Assembly (NCBI GenBank): GCA_902806565.1
Contig: CADCXA010000024.1
Span: 558,001-622,000, forward strand
DNA length: 64,000 nucleotides
Origin: Hypoxylon rubiginosum
Taxonomy: Eukaryota > Ascomycota > Sordariomycetes > Xylariales > Hypoxylaceae
Reading direction: 5' to 3'
Shown here piece by piece: positions 42,501-53,750 of this stretch. Every line of letters starts with the position of its first letter. Within the stretch, counting starts at the first letter, position 1. A program made the translations under genes and the position numbers. Below the pieces are notes generated by a model. It did not search any database. It was not told the origin of the DNA and saw nothing but the letters and a program-made list of their open reading frames with translations.

Positions 42501-44693
42501 GAAGCCCTTAAGGGCCGACCTCATCGCTCCGTAGTAATGGCGTGCCCAGGGCGATCCAAGAGACCGGATCTTGTAGCCCTGTTGAGCGGACAGCTACTGG
42601 TCTATATCGACGACCAATCCTGTGTTCGTCTGCACAAAATTAGCATTCATTGGCGGGCAGCAGCATTGCCTAATGGATGCTTAACAGATAGAGGAGATTA
42701 TACTATGCTATACGAATGCCACGAGATCACGTTCCTCCTTCCCTAGAGAGTAGAAGCTCGCGATCGAGGCTTGCCTCCGAGCTCGCCAAGTTCGCAGAAT
42801 TCGACCTAGTTTGTTGATGAGAACTTATTAAGCCAGACCATACATACTATGGTACCTAAGCTCTCCATCCCCCGGCGATATGTTATCCAGATGCGGCAAC
42901 GAGCTAGCGGGGTGGTATACGGCGCACATTTTCAACTTGAACTACGACTATACGTACTACGTAGCATACCTAACCTAACGTACGAATTTGGGTTCTCGAT
43001 ATACTACCGCATATGCAGGTCGATAGCAGAGCAATCTATGATTATCGGTCAGCCCATGCAGCGTAACCACACCCATCCGTTGGCTCCATGCTCAATGCGA
43101 GGGCAATCGGCAAGCTGCCATGGCTCCTTGCATACATATTACTTTTTGTCTTGAGAGTACGACACTTGGCATTCTGCATAGCGCTCAACCTCGAAAGTCC
43201 ACACGTGGGGTTTCTCTCTCTCGTGCTTCTTCTCTCGCACAGCATGTGTCTATCATCAACGTGCAAACTTGACGAGGGGACCAGAGCCTAACTACACGTA
43301 CCTGGTCCCAAGACACCGTCCGACCGTCTCCGCTTATAGACTGAGCTGTGGACTGAGCTGTGGCATGACAAAGTTCCTCGAAGAGAATAGCCTCTTCGTG
43401 ATGGGTAGCACAAAACCCGCACCGCTCTCACTCACTCTCTTCCACTACCTAGGTACCCTTCTTCGCAAGTCCGATCGACGCTAATAAATCCTTGCGGCTT
43501 TCAATAAACTTGAGCACCCCGGCCCGCAGGGCTTGCTGGCTGCATGGATGGATACAGGGCTGGCAAGGTCACACTCTGGAAAATCTGCAAGTGCTGGCTG
43601 GTGGTGGACAAGCCCCCCCGTCTTGCGTCTGCCAACCCATGCCGCTTCCTCACTGCATGGTGCATCACGGTGGGCCGGACTTTCAACTGGTCGATCCAAT
43701 GGCCGGCAAGCCACGTATGGGAACTGCCTCTTTTAGTCGCTCAACGTCGTTCTACCCTGGCATACAACCCCTGCCTCTGCTTGCAGCCACCGTCTTCCGC
43801 GAGTGTCACCGAGTGGTACAATGGGCATTGTACCGCTATTCTCGGGTGGGGTGGTTGGTCCAGGTAGTCGAAGGGTACCCACCATCATCCGGGTGACTCG
43901 ACCACAAATCCATCGAGCCGGCCAAGCTCATTGGAATTAGCAAGCGCATATCCGGCTCAAAGTCACCACCAACCTACCAGCCTACCCCGATTTGGGCTAA
44001 TTTGCATATGCAGTGGCCAGTAATTAGGCCACATCGATCGTGGGCTAAATTAGGAATTACCCCAAATTGCGTATGTTGCTATTTTTGAACACAGCCATCG
44101 ACGCTGCACCTAGTTCGCGATGCAGCTGGGTGGTGGCCGAAGAGGACGAGGCCACGATATAAGGCTTCACACTTCCATCCCAAGTGAGAGCCTTTCCTTT
44201 CGAGTCAGAGTTGTTGAAGGGTAGAAGATCCAAGTGTCGTTCCAGTTTCCTCCTAACTACTTTTCTCCTTCCTCTCTCTTCCTAACCTCCTCCTTTACCG
44301 TTCTTATTACCACTAAACTAAACTCGACTAACGTGAAAGGCAAGCTGGTACTTGCTTGGATCCCATCATTCATTCGACGAGACAAATAATATTAATTTTG
44401 ACGATTTTCCCCGATCTACCTGTTCCGCATCGGTCCCATCCCCACACAGCACGCGGATTATTATTCACCGGGCACGAGAATTTTGAACGTTGGGCAATTT
44501 TTGGGGGAATTTACTGGCTTCGAGGCGCACTCTCTTAGACAAGACCCCAGCAAATCTCGGCTTGGACCTAGACCTGGGCCCCCTGTTCCCCTGGTTCTCC
44601 TCCCGCTTTCGCTCGGCTTGCGACAAGCATACCGCATAACCCCCCCCCACCACCATCTCGACGCAGGTACCTAGGCTCGAGCATAAGATACAA
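36518..44693. promoter_or_regulatory. 8.2-kb gene-free region upstream of the PRO1-type regulator
   Basis: I find no supported gene here on either strand. Open frames are short, overlap on both strands and show no family features. Visible content: a CATA/GTAC microsatellite patch (37560-37613), a GCGCGCGCGG tract (38511-38520), a cluster of TGGGCTAATT-type motifs at 41288-41554 and again at 43991-44053, CCTAGG palindromes (38041-38055, 43446-43457, 44666-44676) and a pyrimidine-rich stretch just before the gene (44240-44310). Long upstream regions with long leaders are common for fungal developmental regulators, so I infer an extended regulatory region or long 5' UTR. Non-coding RNA genes cannot be excluded. 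Confidence 0.5.
37560..37613. repeat. CATA/GTAC microsatellite
   Basis: Alternating ACATACGTACAT and ACACACACAT units in the gene-free region. Confidence 0.7.
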
Positions 44694-46849
44694 ATGTCAT
44701 CTCTACCCCCCAACCCGCAGGGAGACCTAATGAGAGCAGCAACCGTCAACATGGCTGTCGCACAACCGACCAAGTCGAAAGCTGCTTCGAAGCAAGCTAA
44801 CAATGCGAACCCCAAAGCAAAGTCACAGATGCACCGCCGTTCAAGAACAGGTTGGTGTTCCTCTATACATCTTGACTTACACGGGTCACTTACAAACGGC
44901 CCAGCCCCGGGTGCGTGTAAGTTGACTTAAGAACACCACACTAACAAGACATCTTCTCTTTAGGTTGCTACACCTGCAGATTACGACGAAAGAAGTGCGA
45001 TGAGGGCACTCCCATGTGCACGGCTTGCAAGCACCTCGGCCTCGTCTGCGAATATAAGAGGCCCATGTGGTGGAGCAACAACGACGCGAGGCGGCAACAC
45101 AAGGACGATATCAAGATGATCATCAAACGGAAGAAGCTCTCCGAGAAGGCCTCGCATACGATCCAGACTTCGGTTAGCTCGCCGCCTGGCTTGTCACACT
45201 CGCTTCCCACCTCTGCAACCTTCTCGGATCCCCTAGACCGGACAAGGTCGGCATCCATCGACTCGCAGTTCGCCTTCAACTTCAACAGCCCGCCCAATGT
45301 CGCCGATTATGGGTCTTACAACCCGCACATACTCCCGTCGCATTCCGACTTCATGTTCAACATGTCTCCCTACGAGATTGACGTCAAGACCGAGCGACAA
45401 ATGTTTGTTAACGACGTCCCTACTCTGCGGGAATCAACCGTGTCAACCTTTAGCACTTACCACACGCCTCCTCCGGCAGGGGCTATTCTCCCATCCTACC
45501 CCATGGACGGAGAATGGGCCGAGCAAGTTTTCCAGGAGCGCCGCGAGTCGCTAACCGAAGAGACATTGAACTGCAACTTCTTTGACTTCTCCCAGGGCCT
45601 AGCTTCGAACTCGGGACAAGTCGACATCGAACTAGAGGAGAACGACCAACAATTGCTGGACCATTTCATTCAATTCGTGCTACCAACTATCTTCCCCATC
45701 CTGGAGACCAACCAGCACGGATCTGTCAGCTCCGACCTCATTCTCCCTGCTCTGCAGAACAACAAGGGCTACCTTCACTGCTGCCTCATGATCGCGGCGC
45801 AACACTTCAAGGCGACGATGAATATCCAAGGGGAAGAAATCGACAACGACATTATGCGACACCGACAAGCTACCATCCTTGCTCTTTGCGAGGCTCTCAA
45901 CAAGGACGAGAACCACCACCAGATCCTCGATGCGACTCTCGGCCTGATCTTCTTCCAGTCCTGCGTTGGCCGCTTTGACGATTCGCTCCCCGACATCCCG
46001 TGGCACCAGCACTTCCAGGCGGTGAACTCTCTGGTCACAAAGCTGGACCTGCCTCGCATTGTGACTGACGCAACCGAACAGCACACTCAAACACCCTTCA
46101 ACATGACATTGACTTCCTGGATCGATATCTTGGGAGCAACGATGCAAGGACGAGCCCCAATCTTCGCACACACTTACCGCGAGAAGCACCTGTCGGCAAC
46201 GAACCCGTCTCTCGGTCTCCGCGAGCTCATGGGCTGCGACGACCACGTCATGTACCTCATCTCCGAGATCGCCTGCCTCGAGGCGCTCAAGAAGGAGGGG
46301 ATGGACGACATCACCCTTTGCCAGCACGTTCACGCGCTGGGCGACCAAATCGGGTTGACGGAAACCCACGAATCCGGCCCTAAGATGCCATTCAATGCTA
46401 ACGGCTCTCTCAGCCCGAAGCAACTCAGCAAGAACATCACGAGCGCATTCCGGTTGGCGGCTCGCATCTACCTCTGCAGCCTGGTACCTGGCTTCTCGCC
46501 CAGCCAGGCTAGCTGTGTAGGCCTCGTGGAGAAACTCACCAACGTGCTGCACTTCATCCCATCCGGTCCCGGTGGCTATGACCGAAGCCTCGCCTGGGTC
46601 TACCTGATCGGTGGATCCGTCAGCGGAATGAACTCGAGCTTCAGACAATTCTTCAACGACCGCATCGCGCAGCTTGGCGATAGTGCTAACTACGGCAGCT
46701 TCGGCGGTGTCGTCTCGCTGCTGCACGAGGTCTGGCAACAGGCCGACAACAGCCAGCCGAGCCCCAGTGCAAACGGGTCAACGGAAGCGCCTTATATCTC
46801 CTGGCGAGATGCCATGCAGATGAGGGGATGGGACTACCTACTGATCTAA
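44694..46849 (+). CDS. pro1: Zn2Cys6 transcription factor PRO1/ADV-1 (fruiting-body development regulator)
   Basis: Two exons: 44694-44850 and 44964-46849. The product is 680 residues. Exon 1 encodes MSSLPPNPQGDLMRAATVNM and ends in a basic stretch. The intron splits the codon just before the zinc cluster. Exon 2 opens CYTCRLRRKKCDEGTPMC, continuing TACKHLGLVC, a complete C-x2-C-x6-C-x6-C-x2-C-x6-C binuclear cluster, then the linker KRPMWWSNNDARRQHKDD and a basic helix (MIIKRKKLSEK). The C-terminal two-thirds is the fungal-specific transcription-factor-2 region (NDQQLLDHFIQFVLPTIFPI, LMIAAQHFK, AWVYLIGGSVSGMNSSFR, ending MQMRGWDYLLI). These features match Sordaria PRO1 and Neurospora ADV-1, needed for sexual development, hyphal fusion and wall integrity. 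The donor used is GTTGGT; a better GTAAGT lies 66 nt downstream in the same phase. Confidence 0.92.
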
Positions 46850-48956
46850 GATGATCGACATTCCTCACAGCTGGTCTTGAGGAAGGGTGTCCCTCTCTCC
46901 TCACCTGCGGGTGGCCTTCCTGGCGATGCAGGAAATTGCCGCCCCAATGCACTGCGACTACGGCTGAGTTGCACAACAATCTTTTTTTTTTATTCCTTTA
47001 CTATCATTATCATAATACCCACTAGAGAAGAGGAGGCCGCAAGGCACTTGGAACGACACTTTGGACTGGGCGGGGATTGGATATATCATATCACACTCAC
47101 ACTTTGAGCAGCCGGGGAAGGGCTGCTCACAATTGGGAGGTAATGAACCGGTGCTACGGCTTTACGAGGGGACGACGATTTCTTATTTTTCCGAATCTCA
47201 TCTTTCTTTTACTAATTGTCGATACACTCATCGTCGGGTCACTCTTATTATACCATGCATGCATTAACGAAGGGGGCAAAGGAGTTTTACACTGGGCAAT
47301 TTGAAGGGGTTTCTTGGGTTCAGCATTGGCATTGGCAAACTGGATATAAAGGCCTAGCATTTTGCTCTCGCCCCTGAGGATGAGAAAGGGACAGGTTCAT
47401 CAGGGAGCGGCACCGTTATTGATTGCCCTCCGCCTCTCAGAGCTCTTAGGGACAAAAAACCCCAAGGGTAAACAGAAGAATCTATTATTGTAAATATAAT
47501 AGCATCAAATACCAAAACAAGACAAACATTAAAAATACTCTCCAGTCTTTTTGCCTTGCTTATAGTGACTTGTATGAACAACACCTAGCAACAACATCAG
47601 GTTGTCATTTAATTTACCAATTATCTCTCAAGCTAATTAGTTAAGTATCGATATTAACTTGAATGAAGAATTGGCTTAATTAGCATTTTAGCATTATTAT
47701 TTTATTTTATTTGCCTCTGTTGAAACTTGAGAGAAATTATGCCCTAGGAAGCTAAATACAACGATACCATCGTGGACGATCCTTTAGCTGGGCCGAGCCG
47801 AGCCCGGAAACTTGGATATCCAGGACGGGGGCCAAAAAGCAGAGCGGTGAACGGGGGGAGAATGGATCTCGTGATCGAAACATGTGAGTCAGCCTCTTAA
47901 TGCCCAACGAATTCCCACCTGGGTTCCCCATAGGTTCCTCATTATTTTGAAGATCAGATCGACAAATTTACCCCATGTGGCAAGCCGAATGAGAGGGGAG
48001 AGAGGAGATAGAGAGAAAGATACTTGTTTGTCTGCGACATTTTTTCAGCAGTGTTGGGGCTTGTCCAGCCTGTCCAGCCTGTCCAGCCTCAAGTTGCCGG
48101 TCGCATGCGACAATCAACTTGGATACTTCGAAACGTTCCCGAGTGTAAGGCAGATTGTGGCGTTTTCCCGTCGCGTGAAAGCGGGCTAATAGACACTTCC
48201 TACCTCGGATCTAACTGTTCACCTACGCTACTGCATCGTAGATCTTTAAAACGAAATCCACGCGAGCTGAAGTGCTTCGGGTTTACGAAGGTTACGTTAT
48301 GGAGATGATGCCATGCCATGCCTAGTTTGAGCCTTTTCCACTGCCCCCTTTGGAAAAGGTCAACCTGGAAGCAAATGACGTGTGGCTGGACTGTTGTCGA
48401 ATTCTACGTAGTCTTTTTCAACCCTTGACGAGCTGAAGTGGACTTTTTGTCATCCCATCTTTTCTACCCACCTCATGAAACCTGCGAAGCCACACGGGCC
48501 GCGGAACGGCAAACGGCAATTCAAACTATGCCAACGGAAAAGAAACCTCTTTCAACGACCCGAAGAAGCCGATTCGGCATGTAGCTTAGGTTAGGTCAGG
48601 TACCTAGGTAGGTTTCAAACGACAAGGCCTAAGCCGACTACGATTTCTTGTCACTTAGGGTACGAGAATGAGGCGGTGACCTCTTCTATCCGTCTGCAAG
48701 CGAGAAGAAAAGCTTGACGCACACAAGCGGTCTGCGCCTGACGGAGGCTCGTGGAAGAGTCCCAACGGGACCCATCGTCCCGGGCTACCTCTCAACCTTA
48801 CAGGAAGTGCCTACTAGGTGCTGTGCTGCAGTGTTTCGCGCGTGTGGACTTTACGGGGACGTACGGGTGACGTAGCATGAGCCAGTATTTTTTCCCCGTC
48901 GACAGCCTCAACAAACCGTCGCAAGCGAAACTACGGTTGCATACGATTGTCCTACC
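46850..48956. other. Intergenic, 2.1 kb
   Basis: 3' flank of pro1 and promoter of the HAD gene. It includes an AT-rich part (47590-47760), three tandem TGTCCAGCC 9-mers near 48062-48090 and a CCTAGG palindrome (48601-48612). No gene is recognised. Confidence 0.5.
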
Positions 48957-49823
48957 ATGTCGCAAACGCAGGTACAAGCACAGGCACAAGCGTCCCAGTC
49001 GGGTACGCAGGAGAAGAAGAAGAAGGAGAAGAGGCGAATCAAGGCCGTCTTCTTCGACTTCATGGGCACGTGTCTGGACTGGCACAGCGGGGTCGTCGAA
49101 GCCCTGCCGGCGGCGATCCCAGAGCCGGCCCGCTCGAGGATGGCGCTGGACTGGCGCGAGGAGTTCTTCAGCGAGCTGCACGCGCGGTCGGCGCGGGGCC
49201 TGCTTCCAGAGGACATCGACGTCACGCACCGCAGGACCCTGCTGCGCGTTCTACGGCGGGAGGCCTACGGGGAGGAGCGCCGGCACTTTGTTGGGCTTCT
49301 CGACGGGGCTGCTGCTACAGACGAACCTGCTACAGATGTACCTAATACAAATATACCGTCAGTCGAGGACGCGGTGCGATCATGGCACAAGATGGCACCG
49401 TGGCCGGACGTCGCGCCCGCGCTAGCCGCGCTGAAGAGCGAGCAGCCGGGGCTCGAGCTGTTCGTGCTCGCCAACGGGACCACGAGGCTGCAGCTCGACC
49501 TGGCCCGGTCCTCGGGCCTAGGTCACCTCTTCAGCATGCTCTTCTCGAGCGAGCTCCTGGGCGTCTACAAGCCGGCGCCGGAGGCCTACGCGAAGGCGCT
49601 GGGCCTCGTGAGGGCGCGGCCCGACGAGGCGGTCATGGTCGCGGCGCACGCGTACGACCTCAGGGCCGCGCGGGCGCTCGGCATGCGCACCGTGTACGTC
49701 TGCCGCTGGACGGACGACGGCAACGAGGATATGGATGCTGTGAGGGAGGAGAACGATGCGTTTCTCGGTGGGGAGGGAGATGGCATGCAAGGATTGCCAG
49801 CGGCCATCATGGCCTTGGGCTAG
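48957..49823 (+). CDS. HAD-superfamily hydrolase, 2-haloacid dehalogenase (type II) like
   Basis: A single exon of 288 residues. After a Gln/Ala and Lys-rich N-terminus (no clear targeting signal), motif I reads KAVFFDFMGTCLDW with the nucleophile D34. Position +2 is Met rather than the acid Asp seen in phosphatases, which fits dehalogenase-type HADs. Motif II is VLANGTTRLQ. Motif III includes the Lys of GVYKPAPEAYAKAL. Motif IV is VMVAAHAYDLRAARALGMRT, the VAAHxxD form of haloacid dehalogenases. A cap domain lies between about 45 and 160. The enzyme probably acts on a small 2-halo- or hydroxy-acid or related metabolite, but the true substrate is unknown. An upstream ATG at 48877 opens an overlapping out-of-frame uORF. 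Confidence 0.88.
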   Translation: MSQTQVQAQAQASQSGTQEKKKKEKRRIKAVFFDFMGTCLDWHSGVVEALPAAIPEPARSRMALDWREEFFSELHARSARGLLPEDIDVTHRRTLLRVLRREAYGEERRHFVGLLDGAAATDEPATDVPNTNIPSVEDAVRSWHKMAPWPDVAPALAALKSEQPGLELFVLANGTTRLQLDLARSSGLGHLFSMLFSSELLGVYKPAPEAYAKALGLVRARPDEAVMVAAHAYDLRAARALGMRTVYVCRWTDDGNEDMDAVREENDAFLGGEGDGMQGLPAAIMALG

Positions 49824-51597
49824 GTAGGCAGGCAGGCAGGCCTTGCTGCATGGCTGCATAGATGAAAATCGGTTTGCGGCACTATAGACCTACTAGCTTC
49901 GCTACCAACAGCTTCCGTAGGGTTGCCGAACCAGAACCAGAATCTTCCGTTCAGAGGATCCTGCGGCGGGCAGGCTGTGGCGCAGACAAAAATGTCGTGC
50001 ATGAGGCCTCCCGTCGATAGTTGATCCAAGAGGCTCATACAATGCATCGCATGAAGGAATACATAGTACATAGGTACATGAAAGTTGCACAAGGTCGTCA
50101 TAATTAGATACGTACGTATCGAATTTGTCTCTGAAGGAATCTCGCGTAGTTGAGGCTATAGAAGGTATCGATGTATGTAATTGTGGTGGCTCGGCCTGCA
50201 GTGTACCGTCTACGCCCCCGGATTCGATAAAGACCCGATCGGTAACTATCGGAGTCAGCAGCTTGAACTTTCAACTGCTCGGGCACTACCCTACCCTGGA
50301 CTGGCCCCTGGCTTACAAGGGCTTCGGCTACCAATGGATCTTCATCAGGGGTTTCTTATAGTGGATCGAATGGGTCTTAGCGGGGTCTTACCCATCGCGC
50401 AATCAGAGTCGAGATTTATCAGATTCAGCGCCAAATTAGGAAAACCCCCCAGTTTGTTCATCGCATTGGTTGGCTCATCCAATCAGACGCGTTCGTCCTA
50501 CTTTGTCGCGCTTAATTTGAAAGCCGCACCAAGTCTTTTGGACCAATGACACACTTCTGTTTCTCTCTCCTTCCTAACCGCCGCGACTCTCTTCTTCTCC
50601 CCCTGTAACCGCCCATAGACATTGGGATAGACGACTAACTAGGGAAACATGTTCGGCGACTCGCCTCTCAAGAGCCTCTCGTTTGGCCGACGAGGGAGTC
50701 GCCTAATACCCGCACTGCCTCATCTCGATCTTGGTAGTTTAGAGTCGGTTACATCCACTCAGGTCCACCCAGGCAGCCCAGGTCAATCGTACTAGCATTA
50801 CTACTCTCGTCCAGTGGCAAGATCTACTTTTGATATCTGTAGCTCATTCTATCTATGTGGCTATTTTTAGGCTGAAGATATCCAGTCGATCATCCGGACC
50901 CTGCCGCATTGCCTAGGCTAAGGATAATCATCTACGTGGACTGGACGCCATCTGGGTCGCATTCGTTGGACCAGAAGCACCTCTTGCTGGCTTACCCGTC
51001 AGACGTTAGAGATGACTGCTAGCTACGTAGGTAACTATGTGGTTGTGGGTTGTAGGGCCAAGGGAGCCAAGAGAATGAACAATGGTCGAACGAAATGGAA
51101 ACAAAAGATACTAAGGAATCGCCTATGATTCATAGGTGTGCATCAAAACCTCGTTGTCGTCGTCGTTGTTGGACTTTTTGACTTGTTTCCCAGCCCTTTG
51201 TCACACGTTTCTTCATATGCACGTCCTTTACAGTCACTCGCCCAGCTCGATATAGAACAAATTCATTGTCTGTTCGTGACCATTCTGGCTGCTATTTCTA
51301 AGTCAGACTCCCTCCTGCGCGGGTCTCCCGCGTCTCCGGCCTGACTCCTTTCTTCTGTGAATATCCTATTTTTATTTTATTGCTTAGATAGACCTTACAT
51401 GGTACTACCCTTTACCAACCTCTAGTATAGATATACACTTTGCACACACTCTTCCAACATACATTCTTTTAATACTCTTCAAGCTTTCGGTTACTTGAAG
51501 CCAACAGGTGCTTGAGCCAGGCTCGCAGCCTTTTCTACGACAAAAGATTATCCGGATACACCCAATCTTAACATTTAGAAATCCAACTAATCTACCG
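49824..51597. other. Intergenic, 1.8 kb
   Basis: Promoter region of the membrane sensor-like gene. No gene is supported; open frames at 50125-50549 have no recognisable content. Confidence 0.5.
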
Positions 51598-52893
51598 ATG
51601 CCATATCTTTGGGGCCCGCTACGGGCTTTGCGTCTCGCGGCGGTGTTCGCGGCGACTGTCTCAGCCACCTATATCCAGCCGAGCACGCTGCTCTCTCGAG
51701 CCGACGAAACGTGCGCCGCGGACAACTTTACCAAGTGCACACAGTCCGGGCTTCCGGATAACTTCTGCTGCGAGACAGGCGCGACATGTCTGGTTCTTGC
51801 CGGTGGCACTACTGTGCTATGCTGCCCGGAGGGGAACACATGCGGGAAGATTAGCGCCATCACATGTGACATCACACTCCAGGACGCTTCCACGAATCCT
51901 GCGGCAGAGATTAAGACAACGGCACTCGATAGTGTCTTGGAAACGTGCGGGTCCCAGTGCTGCCCGTTCGGGTACCACTGCGATGGCACGATCTGCATCA
52001 AGGATGATGATCAGAGCAAGAAGCCCGACCCGGCACCTAAATCCACAGAGACGAGCACACCGGCTTCAACGCTCACACCCACGTCTGATCCCACGTCATC
52101 TACAACAGTGGCCGTAAGCGGAGTCACAACCGCCGCACCGTCCACCACCGAGACTCCGGCGCCCTCGACAGAGAGCACCTCCAACACGGTGAAAATCGTC
52201 GGCGGTGTCATCGGCGGCGTAATCGGATTAGTACTTGTTATCGTAGCCGTAGTACTGCTCTGCTTCCGACGCAAGAAGCGACGGCAGCTGGAGGAGCAGA
52301 AGCCCGAGCTGCAGCGCCACAACTCGTCCACCTCGTCCTTCGGCAACATCATCAGCGCCCCCGTGCCGCACGCCGACTACCCGAACCAGCGAATAGATTT
52401 CCTAGCCAAGCGGTCGCAGACCAGCGGCTCGCCGCGCAACGTGGGTAGCCTAGCGTCGTCGCCCGGCCAGCCGCCGTACCGGCACCAGCAGCAGCAGCAG
52501 CAGCCGCAGCCGCATGGCTCCGACGAGGAGGAGTACGAGCTAGGCTTCGGCTTCATGCCGCCCAACTCGCCGTACTCGCCGTACTCGCGGCGGCCCGACA
52601 GCACGCTGTCGGACGCCCCGCGCTCCTACCACCAGTCGGCCGAGATCAACGGCCTCGGGGGCCTGCGCAGCCTGACGAGCTGGAAGCCCAACCACCAGAA
52701 GGCCTCCGCCGACGACTACCTTTCGCCGGCGCCGGCGCCGACGTCGAGAGATAGGAGGCAGCCTAGTTCCGGCAGCGAGAGCATCAACGTCTTCGCGGAC
52801 CCGATCACGTTCGGCGGGCGGCCGACGAGCACGGCGACGACGTGGTCTAACATACAGCAGCGCGCGGACCGGAACGCGAGTAGGAGGGCGTAA
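51598..52893 (+). CDS. Single-pass membrane protein with Cys-rich ectodomain and Ser/Thr stalk (sensor-like)
   Basis: A single exon of 431 residues from the ATG at 51598 (the frame extends upstream only with non-ATG codons). Residues 1-24 form a signal peptide (LRALRLAAVFAATVSA). The ectodomain (35-133) has many cysteines in CC pairs: NFCCETGATC, VLCCPEGNTC, GSQCCPFGYHC. A Ser/Thr/Pro stalk (145-196) is a likely O-mannosylated region. One transmembrane helix spans about 199-223 (IVGGVIGGVIGLVLVIVAVV), followed by a basic stop-transfer FRRKKRRQ. The cytosolic tail is Ser/Pro-rich with a Gln run and NSPYSPYS motifs. The layout resembles fungal wall-stress or Mid2/SKG6-like membrane proteins but no WSC domain is present. 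A role in sensing or wall attachment is inference. Confidence 0.82.
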   Translation: MPYLWGPLRALRLAAVFAATVSATYIQPSTLLSRADETCAADNFTKCTQSGLPDNFCCETGATCLVLAGGTTVLCCPEGNTCGKISAITCDITLQDASTNPAAEIKTTALDSVLETCGSQCCPFGYHCDGTICIKDDDQSKKPDPAPKSTETSTPASTLTPTSDPTSSTTVAVSGVTTAAPSTTETPAPSTESTSNTVKIVGGVIGGVIGLVLVIVAVVLLCFRRKKRRQLEEQKPELQRHNSSTSSFGNIISAPVPHADYPNQRIDFLAKRSQTSGSPRNVGSLASSPGQPPYRHQQQQQQPQPHGSDEEEYELGFGFMPPNSPYSPYSRRPDSTLSDAPRSYHQSAEINGLGGLRSLTSWKPNHQKASADDYLSPAPAPTSRDRRQPSSGSESINVFADPITFGGRPTSTATTWSNIQQRADRNASRRA

Positions 52894-53577
52894 AGGAAGA
52901 TGAAGATACCGACGCCGATAAGAAAATTGATTTCACGTACGCATGCATGGGCAGGCGTTTTACCTTTTTTTTTTTGTCATCCATCATCTAGCATGAGAGC
53001 GAAACTACTGTTTTTTATTCTTCTCATTTTCTTCTCATCTTCTTCCTACTAAGTACCTGTCTGGAAGAAGAAAAAAGGGAGTTCGGTAAATTTTTTTCCC
53101 CCCGGCAGCGCTCATAACCAACAAGGGACAAGGACGGGGAAAACGGGAAATGGGAGGCAATTTTCTTTAATTATCATGATACCACTGGGGCTGGGCTGGC
53201 GAAACATCTTTTCACACTATCACGGCGTTGCATTTTTACGAGCTACGATTGCGACTACTGCTGCTGCTCTCCCTCTTTTGGATTCTTGCTTGCTCGCGAG
53301 GCTATATCGCAGATACGTACAGGTGCCGAGAGAGGGCTGTGGTGGTGCTTTGTATATATCGGGATACATCAATTTATCTTTATTTTCAGATTTTCCTTTG
53401 CGGTTCTATCGCAACAGGGCTGATAATAAGGGTGCAAACTGTAAAGAAAAGCCACGCAAAACAAGCTCTATCAAATAATATTAATTATTAAGTCTTTAAA
53501 GGTATGGCGTAAAGGAAGCCCCCCCGGCCAAAGGGCAGGTTACGCAGCTATATATTCCATAGCAGCAAAGCACTTTC
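52894..53577. other. 3' flank of the sensor-like gene
   Basis: T-rich and GAA-rich tracts (52965-53100) and no gene. Confidence 0.5.
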
Positions 53578-53750
53578 AACCATTAGACTAGGCCACCGTG
53601 GGACGTGGCCCAATGGTCTAATGGTTAAAATCGCGAAGACCGGGCCCGCCCAAGGCCCGGCCCCACAGTAAAATCCTCCCGAGGATTTTCGTAAGCCAGG
53701 TTCAACCTCCGCGGGGGGACTTGACTGGCTGAGCTTTTGCATTTTTTTTT
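53578..53750 (+). ncRNA. Chain of four hairpins with tRNA-like A and B boxes and T-run (Pol III-type ncRNA or SINE-like)
   Basis: Hairpin 1: AACCATTAGAC (53578) and GGCCAC pair with GTGGCC and GTCTAATGGTT (to 53626). Hairpin 2: CCGGGCC/GGCCCGG (53640-53660). Hairpin 3: AAAATCCTC/GAGGATTTT (53670-53689), perfect 9 bp with a 2-nt loop. Hairpin 4: AGCCAG/CTGGCT (53694-53730), extended by TCAA/TTGA. A-box-like TGGCCCAATGG (53606) and TGGTCTAATGG (53614) resemble the D arm of tRNA-Glu. B-box-like GGTTCAACCTC lies at 53699, and a run of nine T at 53742-53750 would end Pol III transcription. The spacing between boxes (about 85 nt) is too long for a normal tRNA and no acceptor stem pairs. It is either a structured Pol III transcript or a tRNA-derived repeat. 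Confidence 0.5.

Noticed and set aside
45680..46738. 352-codon antisense frame in pro1
   Set aside because: Mirror of the coding strand codon bias; no recognisable protein.
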